Source of the DNA: Oxytropis ochrocephala
Lineage: Eukaryota; Streptophyta; Magnoliopsida; Fabales; Fabaceae
Direction of reading: 5' to 3'
Assembly: GCA_020916435.1 (NCBI GenBank)
Contig: CM037091.1
Coordinates: 113,407,874 to 113,471,873, forward strand
Length of the DNA stretch: 64,000 bases
Both the position numbers and the translations under genes were made by a program. The notes under the pieces were generated by a model. The model saw nothing but the letters and a program-made list of their open reading frames with translations, searched no databases and was not told where the DNA came from. This document shows positions 10,540 to 20,637 of the stretch, piece by piece. Every line of letters starts with the position of its first letter. The stretch's first letter is position 1.

Positions 10540-13084
10540 TTAAGATAGACTGTTCCAAAACACCTCGACTTTTGTTGAATCGAATCCCTTATTTCATTGT
10601 TCGGTCCCAATAGCAAGTGGTGGCCATTGTCATTCTCGAGCCGATTTTCTTGGAGTGAAACAATGTAGAATGTAAGTATTAATGATAAATAAAGATATCT
10701 TTGAAAGGAAAATGAAGTTTTGAATACAAACCACTCCAACAATGCTTGGAAAGAAGTTGTCATCCATTTGAAGCCAATCTAGTACCCAAACCCCTGAGCT
10801 GATTCTATTAAACAAAAAAAAAGTTGTTAGTAATATTGTTGAAGATTTTGTAGTTTACATTAGATGTACTTACCCATTCCCACAGTTAGGGATTCCCCTT
10901 GCCTCCTTAATTGGCCAATCTTGGAAATCAACTACTTTTTCCTTGAATGTATCTCCATAGTTGGAATGGCCAATCATTTGGGCCAACACTTCAGCCTGAA
11001 AATGGTAGTGTAAGTTACTTTAAGAAAATAGTGTTTAAAAAGATTGTGTCAGTTTACTAACCAGTTGGTGAATCTTAGCCTGCCTAACTTTAATTTGCTC
11101 AATTGGTAGGAAGGGGTCCATTTGATAAATGGTTTGGTGAGGTAGTGAAACAACCATGAGGCAGTGATTATCAGCTTCAGTTTTGTAAGGGACATAGATC
11201 TAATTGATAAGGGACTAGTGTTAGAAATTTAATAGAATGAATTAGAAAGAATGCAGAAAAATTAAAAATAGTTAGTGACTAACATAATGAAGGTTTGGGA
11301 ATGGTTCCATCCATTGTTTGCAATATTTCTCATATGCATCATGACATGTAATTCCATGGAAACTAAACAGATCAGCTTCAAACATTGGAGGTAGACACCA
11401 TACATTCCCTTTGCTGAAAATTTTCTGAATCCATCTGATTTTGTCACAGGCTATTGCCAGGATTTCACTTTTAACATGTTTGCCAGGGCACAAGCTTAGG
11501 AAGTCACTTCTTGTGACAAATATGTCACGAGATACAAAAAGTATCTCCCTGCAGACATTGTTTAAGACATTTAAAGTAACAGTAAACCATTGTAATGGAT
11601 AATATTAATAGTATATATATGTTACCCTAGGTCTTGCTCTGGATGAAAAAGATATACAGCTGCTTGTTGTTGTTGAAAGTCTAAGTTCATATCATTAGTA
11701 GGCTTGAATTTAAGTCTCAATCCCTACATTAGCAACAAATTAGTTTCTAAAAATTATTTTATGTGTTTAACAGACCTGCAAGCTGAAATATAGGGTTATA
11801 GAGCAAACCTTTGGTATTGTTGTCCTAGGATACTTATTAACACCCACTGTTGTAGGGTTTAGGTTTGTCCTTCCAACAATGTCATTTCTTCCATTTTCTT
11901 CAGCCAATCTAGAATTGAGTGCTAAATTTTGAAGCTGTTGTGTAGAGAGTGATGTGGGGGAATGGAAGAGTCTCTTTGCAAGGTTTACACTACCAACAAC
12001 ATTTGAATTTTCGTGGAAACGTGAATACCTTGAAGATTGTCCTTCACAGTTATGTTTAGTTGTTTCTCCAATAACAAGTTCCTAAAACAGAAGCATAATA
12101 AGTGATTATGTTAAGATTTAAAGTCATTAATGTCCTAAAAGAGTAAGCTAACAATTGAATATGTGAAGATTAGAAGGGAGTTAGGTATATAGTGAATGGT
12201 ACCTTGTGAGTTGTTAATGGATGTTTGTATTTAGTAGGAGTGAGTTTTGACATTTCAATTGATTTGGCTCTGTCACGGAGATGAACGAGTCCAACTAGCA
12301 GTAATGCTTGTGGTTTCATTATATTGAGTGTGTTTTCCATACATGGTGTAAATGGTTGGACGACATAATTTTTTTGAACCATTTTCTTCATCATCATCAC
12401 GTTAGTGATATAATGACATTGTTGATTTCATCATCCGTTAAGTTGTGTATTAAAGTCTTTCTTTTACCAATTTGAGCCACCAATATCTCCAATGTCTTCC
12501 ACAGTAGAAATCTCATTGTTTTGAGGATATGAAGTGTTTTGAAGTATTGTTTTTCTCCAAAGGTAGTTCTTGGTTGTTGGTGGTAATTAAACTCTCCATT
12601 TTCTTGAGTAGCTTGCATTGCATTGAGATCTTTGTACTAAGTTGACAAACAATTTCTAAGTTTCTTTATAGTTCAACTTTAAGATGATTTATAGCTTTCA
12701 ACACATCATCCATAGTAGCCTCGGATGTTAGTTTTGTAGGACTAGATTCGGGGACTTCACTAGGACTAGATTCGGGAGTTCACCTTTGCATTTGTTAATA
12801 TAAAGTAGATTAGAAGAAAAGGTTAGGACATTTCGATGTAGGAACAAAGTTACAACATAGATTAGAATACATACCATGTTGGAGGTGGTATAACCTCGAT
12901 CACAATGACATTTCGGATGCAAGTTTCTTACCATTAGAATGCACACTACATTGTTAAGAAAGAAATGTTAATATAAGTAGTATATTGAGAAATTATTTTG
13001 ATGAAATTACTTACTTAGAACTATTTTCAAGAAATTTGAATCCATTTGTGCAAGTAGTTCCATCATACTTTTACTCTTTGACAT
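10540..13084 (-). pseudogene. Ulp1/C48-like cysteine-peptidase gene, left-arm copy
   Basis: Multi-exon gene on the minus strand, start codon at 13084 (MSKSKSMMELLAQMDSA), end codon at 10540. The C-terminal half resembles the Ulp1 (SUMO-protease) fold: FVTRSDFLSLCPGKHVKSEI, then DNHCLMVVSLPHQTIYQMD with the expected His and Asp, then GIPNCGNG, intron, ISSGVWVLDWLQM, then the tail ending FWNSLS. At the position where Ulp1 has the nucleophile Cys (CG before the hydrophobic strand) this copy reads Ser-Ser-Gly, so activity is doubtful. A stop after INHLKVEL (about 12663) is shared with the right arm. The last acceptor site lacks its AG here but has it in the other arm. Most exons (ELVIGETT to TTIPK, and CPGKHV to PNLHY) are clean, so this is the better-preserved copy. 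Confidence 0.7.
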
Positions 13085-13578
13085 ATTGATTATAGACAAT
13101 CAAATATTTGTTTCTTTGTGGATGTTGTCTTAACAATAGCATGATTAATCTATTTATACAGGTTTTAATATGTGGAGGTTATGGTTGGAGTCGCTGGACT
13201 TTGATTTTGATGGTATCAAGGAGTTCATAGGAAGCAGCTGAAGGAGGTTGCACAAATTAAGCAAATTGATTAGACTAAGAAAATTGAAAAGAATAGAAGA
13301 AAGTCCTATTTGTGTGCAAGGATGCAGGTGGTGCCTGATTTCATGGATGTATTTTTAGTCTAGTTGAACATAGGGAAACGTAAGAAGGATCGAATTTGCA
13401 TTTAATGCTGGCCACCAACAAAGTTCTATTTTAATTTGTATTAAGTTGTAATAAATTATTAGTATAATTAATAATGAGAAAATTTATTGATCAGAATTTA
13501 TTATAAAAATGTAATTGAGTACTTAAAATAAAGGTAAAATTCGTTTACTAAAGTTCTACTACAATGAGATTAAAAGGT

Positions 13579-14068
13579 TCATGTTACAAAGAGAACCAAA
13601 AAAAAAATATTGAGGAACAATGATAATACAAGTAATAAGATCAATTTTTTCCTGAAGGATAACTCAGCATTCAACTTCATTTGGAGGTTCATTGTTTTCA
13701 TTCTTTCCTCCTCCATAACCCTCAGTGCAAGTGCAGACACGTTAGCTTCACGTTGATCATCTTCGAGTAGATCTTGTTCGTCTACATCTTCTTCCCAAAT
13801 CCAATAGTTGCATGAAGATTTCATCTATTAAAAATTAATTATTAATAACATACTGGACAAGAACAATGTGATTGTTATAAATATCATTATGTATTATAAA
13901 GTAATTGAATAGTGGTTAGAGAATGAAAATTACCGTCCAAAATGGGCATTTGAAGTAATTTTTCCCAGCATTGATCCTTGCCTACATGTTCTCATGATTG
14001 AGCGTGAACCACATCCACATTTTGGGCTCTACGAGTGAAGATGATGCAGATGAATTGGTTGAAGTCAT
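13579..14068 (-). pseudogene. GRF-type zinc-finger protein gene, left-arm copy
   Basis: Two exons on the minus strand. The first starts at 14068 (MTSTNSSASSSARRGPKCGCG) and carries the CxCG half of a GRF zinc finger, then the block KNYFKCPFW; the second (from 13824) begins MKSSCNYWIWEEDVDE, supplying the last Cys and aromatic residues, then an acidic coiled coil (EEERMKTMNLQMKLNAEL) and a C-terminal hydrophobic segment of about 20 residues that could anchor in a membrane. This layout is common in small plant GRF proteins. The first exon has a one-base frame change near 13978 that the other arm lacks, so it may be intact in reality. GRF fingers bind nucleic acid; the role in a transposon is unknown. 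Confidence 0.7.
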
Positions 14069-14815
14069 TGTGAAAGTTGTGTATGGTGGAAGTTGTAATT
14101 GGTAGAGCAGCAAAAAATGTTGTGAGTTAGTTTTATACAAGCAATGTATTTAATTGTTGTAGGTATTGTTTGGTGGTGTATTAATTGTATTGAACATTAA
14201 ATAAGAAGCATATATTAAATATAGTGGGTTGGACTTAGTTGAATGTAACTATGGCATACAGTTGTTGATAAAGAATGATATTTATATTTATAATTTGGAA
14301 ACTTTATAATTATGATTGAAATGAATTGAAACGTAAATTGAAGAAAAAATATAAAGCAAACGTTGGTAACAGTTTAGGAAGACTAGAAAGACAACTTTTT
14401 ATTGTTGCTTTTTATTGTTTAGTGGGAAAGTAGATATGTACAGTTTTGACATGCAATTGTCAATGTCAACAACATTGAGAGGATAAAGTTAGAGCTGTTT
14501 TCAATGGATAGTTGATGTTAAATGGTTAAGTTAGGACTAGATAGTTATAAATTGGATTCCCTAATTTATAGTAGATCATTTGGCAATGTAAGGGACATGA
14601 AGGAGTGCACCATATGAGTGCAAGAAGGAGTGCACTATATGTGTTAAATTGGTATATTTCTGATAATTTAAAATACATACTTTTATTTGAATTACACAAA
14701 TTATAGAAACGATTACATATATACATTAATAATAGTAACATTAAAAAAGTGAAACAAAAATAAGACATATATTAAATATACAACATGATTACACAATATA
14801 TGGGAGATTTGATAA

Positions 14816-15016
14816 TTGTTTGGAGTACTGTGTAATAGTCTTCTACGAGGAGGAAACACCAGTCCTGATGGAAAGAAGCAAACTACGGTTATGATGTACA
14901 TCAAGACTGTAGTTAGCAGACCAATACTCTCATCATCTGCCTTAGTGGTCCAAAACGGAGTAGTGGACTTTATTATACGGCAAAGTGAGGTAGGCCTAGA
15001 ACAATTCAAAAGTTGA
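14816..15016 (+). other. 66-codon open frame, identical in both arms
   Basis: Begins MFGVLCNSLLRGGNTSPDG and ends GLEQFKS. The translated product is identical in the right arm (18739-18939, minus), although flanking sequence differs. No family recognised. It overlaps an opposite-strand frame (MNCSRPTSLCRIIKS), so it is not clear which strand, if either, is coding. Confidence 0.3.
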
Positions 15017-15093
15017 GAAATATATTAAGGCGGCATTGTTTATGCCACCTTACATTATCCCATTACAAATTGGACTGTCAACCAGAAGAGGCG

Positions 15094-15282
15094 TTAGTAT
15101 ACCCATCCGGCAATATTTATGGAATCCGAAAATTCTAAACAACATAAAAGAGGAACACGATGAAGTATGACCCCATCCCCCACCTTATGAACTCCGAAAC
15201 TCTGATTAGGATGCCATCTCCAATTAGAATTTACGGATTCCATAAGGTAGAACAAAGAATCAATGTGAATGAAGATCTCCAT
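15094..15282 (-). CDS. Unidentified 62-residue frame behind a TATA box, left-arm copy
   Basis: Start at 15282, about 90 bp downstream of a TATAAATAAA box (15373-15382, minus). The product starts MEIFIHIDSLFYLMESV and ends INIAGWVY, with WRWHPNQSFGVHKVGDG in the middle. It is identical, residue for residue, to the right-arm copy. It may be the first exon of a longer transcript reading outward, since the sequence downstream is also well conserved between arms. No family recognised. Confidence 0.4.
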   Translation of the reverse strand: MEIFIHIDSLFYLMESVNSNWRWHPNQSFGVHKVGDGVILHRVPLLCCLEFSDSINIAGWVY

Positions 15283-15372
15283 ATTATTTGATCATAATGC
15301 ACAGTAACCAAAATGTAATGAGAAGTAGAAGGTGTTTGTTAGTAGGTGGGATGTTGCATGGTGATAAGTTCC

Positions 15373-15382
15373 TTTATTTATA
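15373..15382 (-). promoter_or_regulatory. TATA box of the inner transcription unit, left arm
   Basis: TATAAATAAA on the minus strand, matching 18371-18380 in the right arm. Confidence 0.45.
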
Positions 15383-15740
15383 CTACTAGTTTAATGTGTT
15401 TGAAAAAATAAAGAATATAAAACGAGTTGAGTATAATAAATTAAAATAAAATGAAGGAACAAAAGTATAGGAAAGACACATTTATATTCGACTATATTAA
15501 TAGATTCATATAAATATACAATAACATGGAAGTAGGTATTTAGTAACAAAAATGGTATTTTGATGAAAAATTCAACAAAATTTTTGACAAATATCTTTGT
15601 TGGACTCGATTTGAAGAATTGAATTTACAATAAAAATAAAAAAAGTAACTATGTGAGACACGGTGTATGTATATGGAAGTAGGTATATTTGTAACATTTG
15701 TTGTCACATTGTTGGGCTATATAGCATTGTTTATGTAGTA

Positions 15741-15886
15741 CTCCCTCCGGACTCAAATATAAGCAAAATATACTTTTTAGGTTAATTGGAAAAAGTTAAG
15801 TATCAGGACTATATATTGTCCAGATACATTACTTTTTTAATGAACCTAAATAGGTGATTGTTGCTTATATTTGAGTCTAGAGGGAG
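15741..15886. mobile_element. Stowaway-like MITE, left-arm copy
   Basis: Starts CTCCCTCCGGACTCAAATATAAG, ends with the inverse, and is flanked by TA on both sides, as in Tc1/mariner-type Stowaway MITEs. The same insertion is present in the right arm, so it predates arm duplication or was copied by conversion. Confidence 0.8.
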
Positions 15887-16097
15887 TAAATATTTAGGTA
15901 AATACAAGTAGAATAATGAGTTGATTTAGTGTTCAGCGTGGGAGGGAATCAAACTTGCGTGTAAGCAAGCATTGCAGGGTTGCAGAGGAACAGAGGTACA
16001 GTGTTTCATGATGCGATGGGAGGGAGACGTTTGTGTGTGAATACTACAAAACAGTGTTTCATGATGCGATGGGTGTGTGGTTGCTTTATTCTTGGAA

Positions 16098-16179
16098 CTA
16101 AGTCACAATGTACCGCAAACTAGTCCGGATAGTTAGACCTAAGTCACACTATACCGCAAACTAGTCCGGAGAGTGAGAC
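16098..16179. repeat. 41-bp tandem repeat, two copies
   Basis: Two near-identical 41-bp units beginning CTAAGTCACA and containing TACCGCAAACTAGTCCGGA, followed by a third partial start. They lie exactly where arm similarity ends and just upstream of the central gene, so they may mark the recombination junction or act as promoter or transposase-binding repeats. Confidence 0.8.
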
Positions 16180-16200
16180 CTAAGTCACTACCACCCACAC

Positions 16201-16208
16201 TATAAATA
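16201..16208 (+). promoter_or_regulatory. TATA box of the central MURA-like frame
   Basis: TATAAATA, 77 bp upstream of the ATG at 16278. Confidence 0.6.
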
Positions 16209-16277
16209 CTCACTACCACACACACTATTTCCACACTCAAAATTTCCAGTTCCTTCTCTCATACAACACAAGTTAAT

Positions 16278-16703
16278 ATGATGCAAGCTTCAATAGTATC
16301 ATACTACGAGTCTTCTTCCTTGACTATCGTTCATTGTAATCTGGGGTTTGCTGATCATAAGGGCATCATCTTGCAACATGATGGTGTATGTTTCAATGGG
16401 AGAGATGTTATAAGCTGCAGGTTAAAGCACTCCATATCATTTGATGATCTTAAGCACAAACTACTAGGGATGGTTCAACCACAGAACGACGAGCATGAGA
16501 TAATTCGTATCGTTTATCGGAAACCTCAACCAACAGATGGAGGTCTTTACTGGTCTACAATGGTTGTCAACAACGAGGATGACCTCCGAAACATGATGTC
16601 CACTCATATTAGGTTTAAATTGAAGAGTTATATTCATCTATATGTCGAAACTAAGAGGACCGTTGCTGAGATTATTCGTCGATTAAATCCACCAACTAAG
16701 TAA
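16278..16703 (+). CDS. Mutator-like transposase N-terminal (PB1-like) domain protein, truncated
   Basis: 141 residues without interruption, in the single-copy centre of the element. The chain resembles the N-terminal domain preceding the DDE core in plant MURA-type transposases: a beta-strand start, FNGRDVISCRLKHSISFDDLKHKL, EIIRIVYRKPQ, and a segment on dimensions of the input (NNEDDLRNMMSTHIR) ending YIHLYVETK. A full transposase has over 600 residues, with a DDE domain and a SWIM zinc finger; neither was seen downstream. It has its own TATA box and ends in a normal stop, so it may be expressed as a short DNA-binding or regulatory protein. The family call rests on overall pattern only. Confidence 0.6.
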   Translation: MMQASIVSYYESSSLTIVHCNLGFADHKGIILQHDGVCFNGRDVISCRLKHSISFDDLKHKLLGMVQPQNDEHEIIRIVYRKPQPTDGGLYWSTMVVNNEDDLRNMMSTHIRFKLKSYIHLYVETKRTVAEIIRRLNPPTK

Positions 16704-16740
16704 TTGATGTTGTATTTTATTTTGATTTGTCTACTTTAAT

Positions 16741-16820
16741 TCTACTTGTTTATGTCTTATTGTAATTGTTGGTTCGTTTTATCACATTAATTATTTACAA
16801 AAATTATGCGTACAAATATG
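16741..16820 (+). repeat. Spacer duplication, copy 1 (3' flank of the MURA-like frame)
   Basis: About 80 bp beginning TCTACTTGTTTATG and ending CGTACAAATATG, similar to 17419-17498. It lies just after the stop of the MURA-like frame. Confidence 0.6.
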
Positions 16821-17265
16821 TAATTCTGGTACATACCTTATTATTTAATTAAATTATTAAACCATGACTACCAACTCTTTTTTCAAACTATTAACAATTT
16901 TAAGAATTGTAGTAATACAAAGTATATTAAGTTGGCGGGTGAGGCACATATAGTTTATTAAAATTGGATTCTCTTCCTCACGTTATATTGCCTCAAAATA
17001 CTCCATATGTGTTATATATATACTAGAAGGTAATACCAATCAATAATGACACGTTTTAAAAATTTGGACGGTGGAGATTGATTTTTGTTTGTAGTTATAC
17101 AATTGTTAACAAACCCGACTTTATTATTGTGGTCGGTTAGTAAAGACTTGGGAAGGAACAAAAAGTTTTTTTGAAGGAATAAAAACAATATATAGGCACA
17201 GGAATCTGGTTTACTTTTTTAGGTTGCGAGATATTGGTATATAGGTACTAGCTTTTGACTATAAA

Positions 17266-17505
17266 ATGTTTGCTAGAAACTCATCTAACGGCTCGTGTGA
17301 TTTGGTGAAAATAATCAACGATTCATCGCTATTGATCCCGACTGACTTGACATTGGCGTCGACGGGAATTTGTGTGGACAAGACTATATTTTGTTTGGAC
17401 CAAGGACCAACGTTTATATCTACTTGTTTATGCCTTCTTGTATTTGTTAGTTCCTTTTATATAATTAATTATTTACTAAGATTATTCGTACAAATATGTT
17501 TTTGA
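17266..17505 (+). other. Unidentified 79-codon frame in the spacer
   Basis: Starts MFARNSSNGSCDLVKI. The second half overlaps the duplicated 3' flank (17419-17498), so only about 50 residues could be unique. No family recognised; probably not a gene. Confidence 0.2.
17419..17498 (+). repeat. Spacer duplication, copy 2
   Basis: Diverged direct repeat of 16741-16820, suggesting that the spacer kept parts of two related genes, or a tandem duplication followed by deletion. Confidence 0.6.
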
Positions 17506-17864
17506 TATTTTAAGTAATATAATGTTCTTAATAATGTTGTTCAGCTGTTTGAAATTTCTAATACTATTACAATTACAACAACTATTATACAAACAGTGGG
17601 TTATAATAAGTCCAATAAGTCCAATTAATCAAAAGTAAAACCAATGACTTTGTTCCAAGAATAAAGCAACCACACACCCATCGCATCATGAAACCTTTGT
17701 TTTGTAGTATTCACACACAAACGTCTCCCTCCCATCGCATCATGAAACACTGTACCTCTGTTCCTCTGCAACCCTGCAATGCTTGCTTACACGCAAGTTT
17801 GATTCCCTCCCACGCTGAACACTAAATCAACTCATTATTCTACTTGTATTTACCTAAATATTTA

Positions 17865-18011
17865 CTCCCTCTAGACTCAAATATAAGCAACAATCACCTA
17901 TTTAGGTTCATAAAAAAGTAATGTATATCTGGACAATATATAGTCCACGATACTTAACTTTTTCCAATTAACCTAAAAAGTATATTTTGCTTATATTTGA
18001 GTCCGAGAAAG
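17865..18011. mobile_element. Stowaway-like MITE, right-arm copy
   Basis: Inverted counterpart of 15741-15886, flanked by TA. Its inner end reads GAGAAAG where the left copy has the canonical CGGAGGGAG. Confidence 0.75.
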
Positions 18012-18370
18012 TACTACATAAACAATGCTATATAGCCCAACAATGTGACAACAAATGTTACAAATATACCTACTTCCATATACATACACCGTGTCTCACA
18101 TAGTTACTTTTTTTTTATTTTTATTGTAAATTCAATTCTTCAAACTGAGTCCAACAGTATATTTGTCAAAAATTTTGTTGAATTTTTCGTCAAAATACCA
18201 TTTTTGTTACTAAATACCTACTTCCATGTTATTGTATATTTATATGAATCTATTAATATAGTCGAATATAAATGTGTCTTTCCTATACTTTTGTTCCTTC
18301 ATTTTATTTTAATTTATTATACTCAACTCGTTTTATATTCTTTATTTTTTCAAACACATTAAACTAGTAG

Positions 18371-18380
18371 TATAAATAAA
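18371..18380 (+). promoter_or_regulatory. TATA box of the inner transcription unit, right arm
   Basis: TATAAATAAA, about 90 bp before the ATG at 18473. Confidence 0.45.
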
Positions 18381-18472
18381 GGAACTTATCACCATGCAAC
18401 ATCCCACCTACTAACAAACACCTTCTACTTCTCATTACATTTTGGTTATCTTGTGCATTATGATCAAATAAT

Positions 18473-18661
18473 ATGGAGATCTTCATTCACATTGATTCTT
18501 TGTTCTACCTTATGGAATCCGTAAATTCTAATTGGAGATGGCATCCTAATCAGAGTTTCGGAGTTCATAAGGTGGGGGATGGGGTCATACTTCATCGTGT
18601 TCCTCTTTTATGTTGTTTAGAATTTTCGGATTCCATAAATATTGCCGGATGGGTATACTAA
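18473..18661 (+). CDS. Unidentified 62-residue frame behind a TATA box, right-arm copy
   Basis: Product identical to 15094-15282. Followed at 18746-19012 by a second frame (MNCSRPTSLCRIIKS) that is also nearly unchanged between arms. No family recognised. Confidence 0.4.
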   Translation: MEIFIHIDSLFYLMESVNSNWRWHPNQSFGVHKVGDGVILHRVPLLCCLEFSDSINIAGWVY

Positions 18662-19652
18662 CGCCTCTTCTGGTTGACAGTCCAATTTGTAATGGGATAA
18701 TGTAAGGTGGCATAAACAATGCCGCCTTAATATATTTCTCAACTTTTGAATTGTTCTAGGCCTACCTCACTTTGCCGTATAATAAAGTCCACTACTCCGT
18801 TTTGGACCACTAAGGCAGATGATGAGAGTATTGGTCTGCTAACTACAGTCTTGATGTACATCATAACCGTAGTTTGCTTCTTTCCATCAGGACTGGTGTT
18901 TCCTCCTCGTAGAAGACTATTACACAGTACTCCAAACAATTATCAAATCTCCCATATATTGTGTAACTGTTGTATATTTAATATATGTCTTATTTTTGTT
19001 TCACTTTTTTAATGTTACTATTATTAATGTATATATGTAACTGTTCTATAATTTGTGTAATTCAAATAAAAGTATGTATTTTAAATTATCAGAAATATAC
19101 CAATTTAACACATATAGTGCACTCCTTCTTGCACTCATATGGTGCACTCCTTCATGTCCCTTACATTGCCAAATGATCTACTACAAATTAGGGAATCCAA
19201 TTTATAACTATCTAGTCCTAACTTAACCATTTAACATCAACTATCCATTGAAAACAGCTCTAACTTTATCCCTCTCAATGCTGTTGACATTGACAATTGC
19301 ATGTCAAAACTGTACATATCTACTTTCCCACTAAACAATAAAAAGCAACAATAAAAAGTTGTCTTTCTAGTCTTCCTAAACTGTTACCAACGTTTGCTTT
19401 ATATTTTTTCTTCAATTTACGTTTCAATTCATTTCAATCATAATTATAAAGTTTCCAAATTATAAATATAAATATCATTCTTTATCAACAACTGTATGCC
19501 ATAGTTACATTCAACTAAGTCCAACCCACTATATTTAATATATGCTTCTTATTTAATGTTCAATACAATTAATACACCACCAAACAATACCTACAACAAT
19601 TAAATACATTGCTCTCTACCAATTACAACTTCCACCATACACAACTTTCACA

Positions 19653-20140
19653 ATGACTTCAACCAATTCATCTGCATCATCTTCAGCTCGTAGAGGCCCA
19701 AAATGTGGATGTGGTTCACGTTCAATCATGAGAACATGTAGGCAAGGGATCAATCTTTGGGAAAAATTACTTCAAATGCCCATTTTGGACGGTAATTTTC
19801 ATTCTCTAACCACTATTCAATTACTTTATAATACATAATGATATTTATAACAATCACATTGTTCTTGTCCAGTATGTTATTAATAATTAATTTTTAATAG
19901 ATGAAATCTTCATGCAACTATTGGATTTGGGAAGAAGATGTAGACGAACAAGATCTACTCGAAGATGATCAACGTGAAGCTAACGTATCTGCACTTGCAC
20001 TGAGGGTTATGGAGGAGGAAAGAATGAAAACAATGAACCTCCAAATGAAGTTGAATGTTGAGTTATCCTTCAGGAAAAAATTGATCTTATTACTTGTATT
20101 ATCATTGTTCCTCAATATTTTTTTTTGGTTCTCTTTGTAA
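19653..20140 (+). pseudogene. GRF-type zinc-finger protein gene, right-arm copy
   Basis: Counterpart of 13579-14068. Exon 1 runs from 19653 (RRGPKCGCGSRSIMRT); exon 2 begins at about 19901 with SSCNYWIWEEDVDE, followed by the same coiled coil and hydrophobic C-terminus. Its frame change is near 19762, where the left arm reads GCTGGG and this arm CTTTGGG. The two arms break the frame at different bases, so a non-broken ancestor, or a sequencing artefact, is likely. The stop near 20138 comes slightly early because of a one-base difference in a T run. Confidence 0.7.
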
Positions 20141-20637
20141 CATGAACCTTTTAATCTCATTGTAGTAGAACTTTAGTAAACGAATTTTACCTTTATTTTA
20201 AGTACTCAATTACATTTTTATAATAAATTCTGATCAATAAATTTTCTCATTATTAATTATACTAATAATTTATTACAACTTAATACAAATTAAAATAGAA
20301 CTTTGTTGGTGGCGCACATTAAATGCAAATTTCGATCCTTCTTACGTTTCCTATGTTCAACTAGACTAAAAATACATCCATGAAATCGGCACCACCGCAT
20401 CCTTGCACACAAATAGGACTTTCTTCTATTCTTTTCAATTTTCTTAGTCTAATCAATTTGCTTAATTTGTGCAACCTCCTTGTTTGCTTCCTATGAACTC
20501 CTTGATACCATCAAAATCAAAGTCCAGCGACTCCAACCATAACCTCCACATATTAAAACCCTGTATAAATAGATTAATCATGCTATTGTTAAGACAACAT
20601 CCACAAAGAAACAAATATTTGATTGTCTATAATCAAT

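Larger units (their letters stand above)
7609..16107 (+). repeat. Left arm of the giant inverted repeat
   Basis: About 8.5 kb, reverse-complementary to 17644-26082. Order from the outer end inward: end sequence; RPA1-like gene reading inward; Ulp1-like and GRF genes reading outward; an unidentified unit reading outward; a Stowaway-like MITE. Similarity stops near TTCTTGGAACTAAGTCA. A 48-codon open frame at 9743-9889 (+) recurs in the other arm, altered, at about 23965-23820; it is not recognised. Confidence 0.85.
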
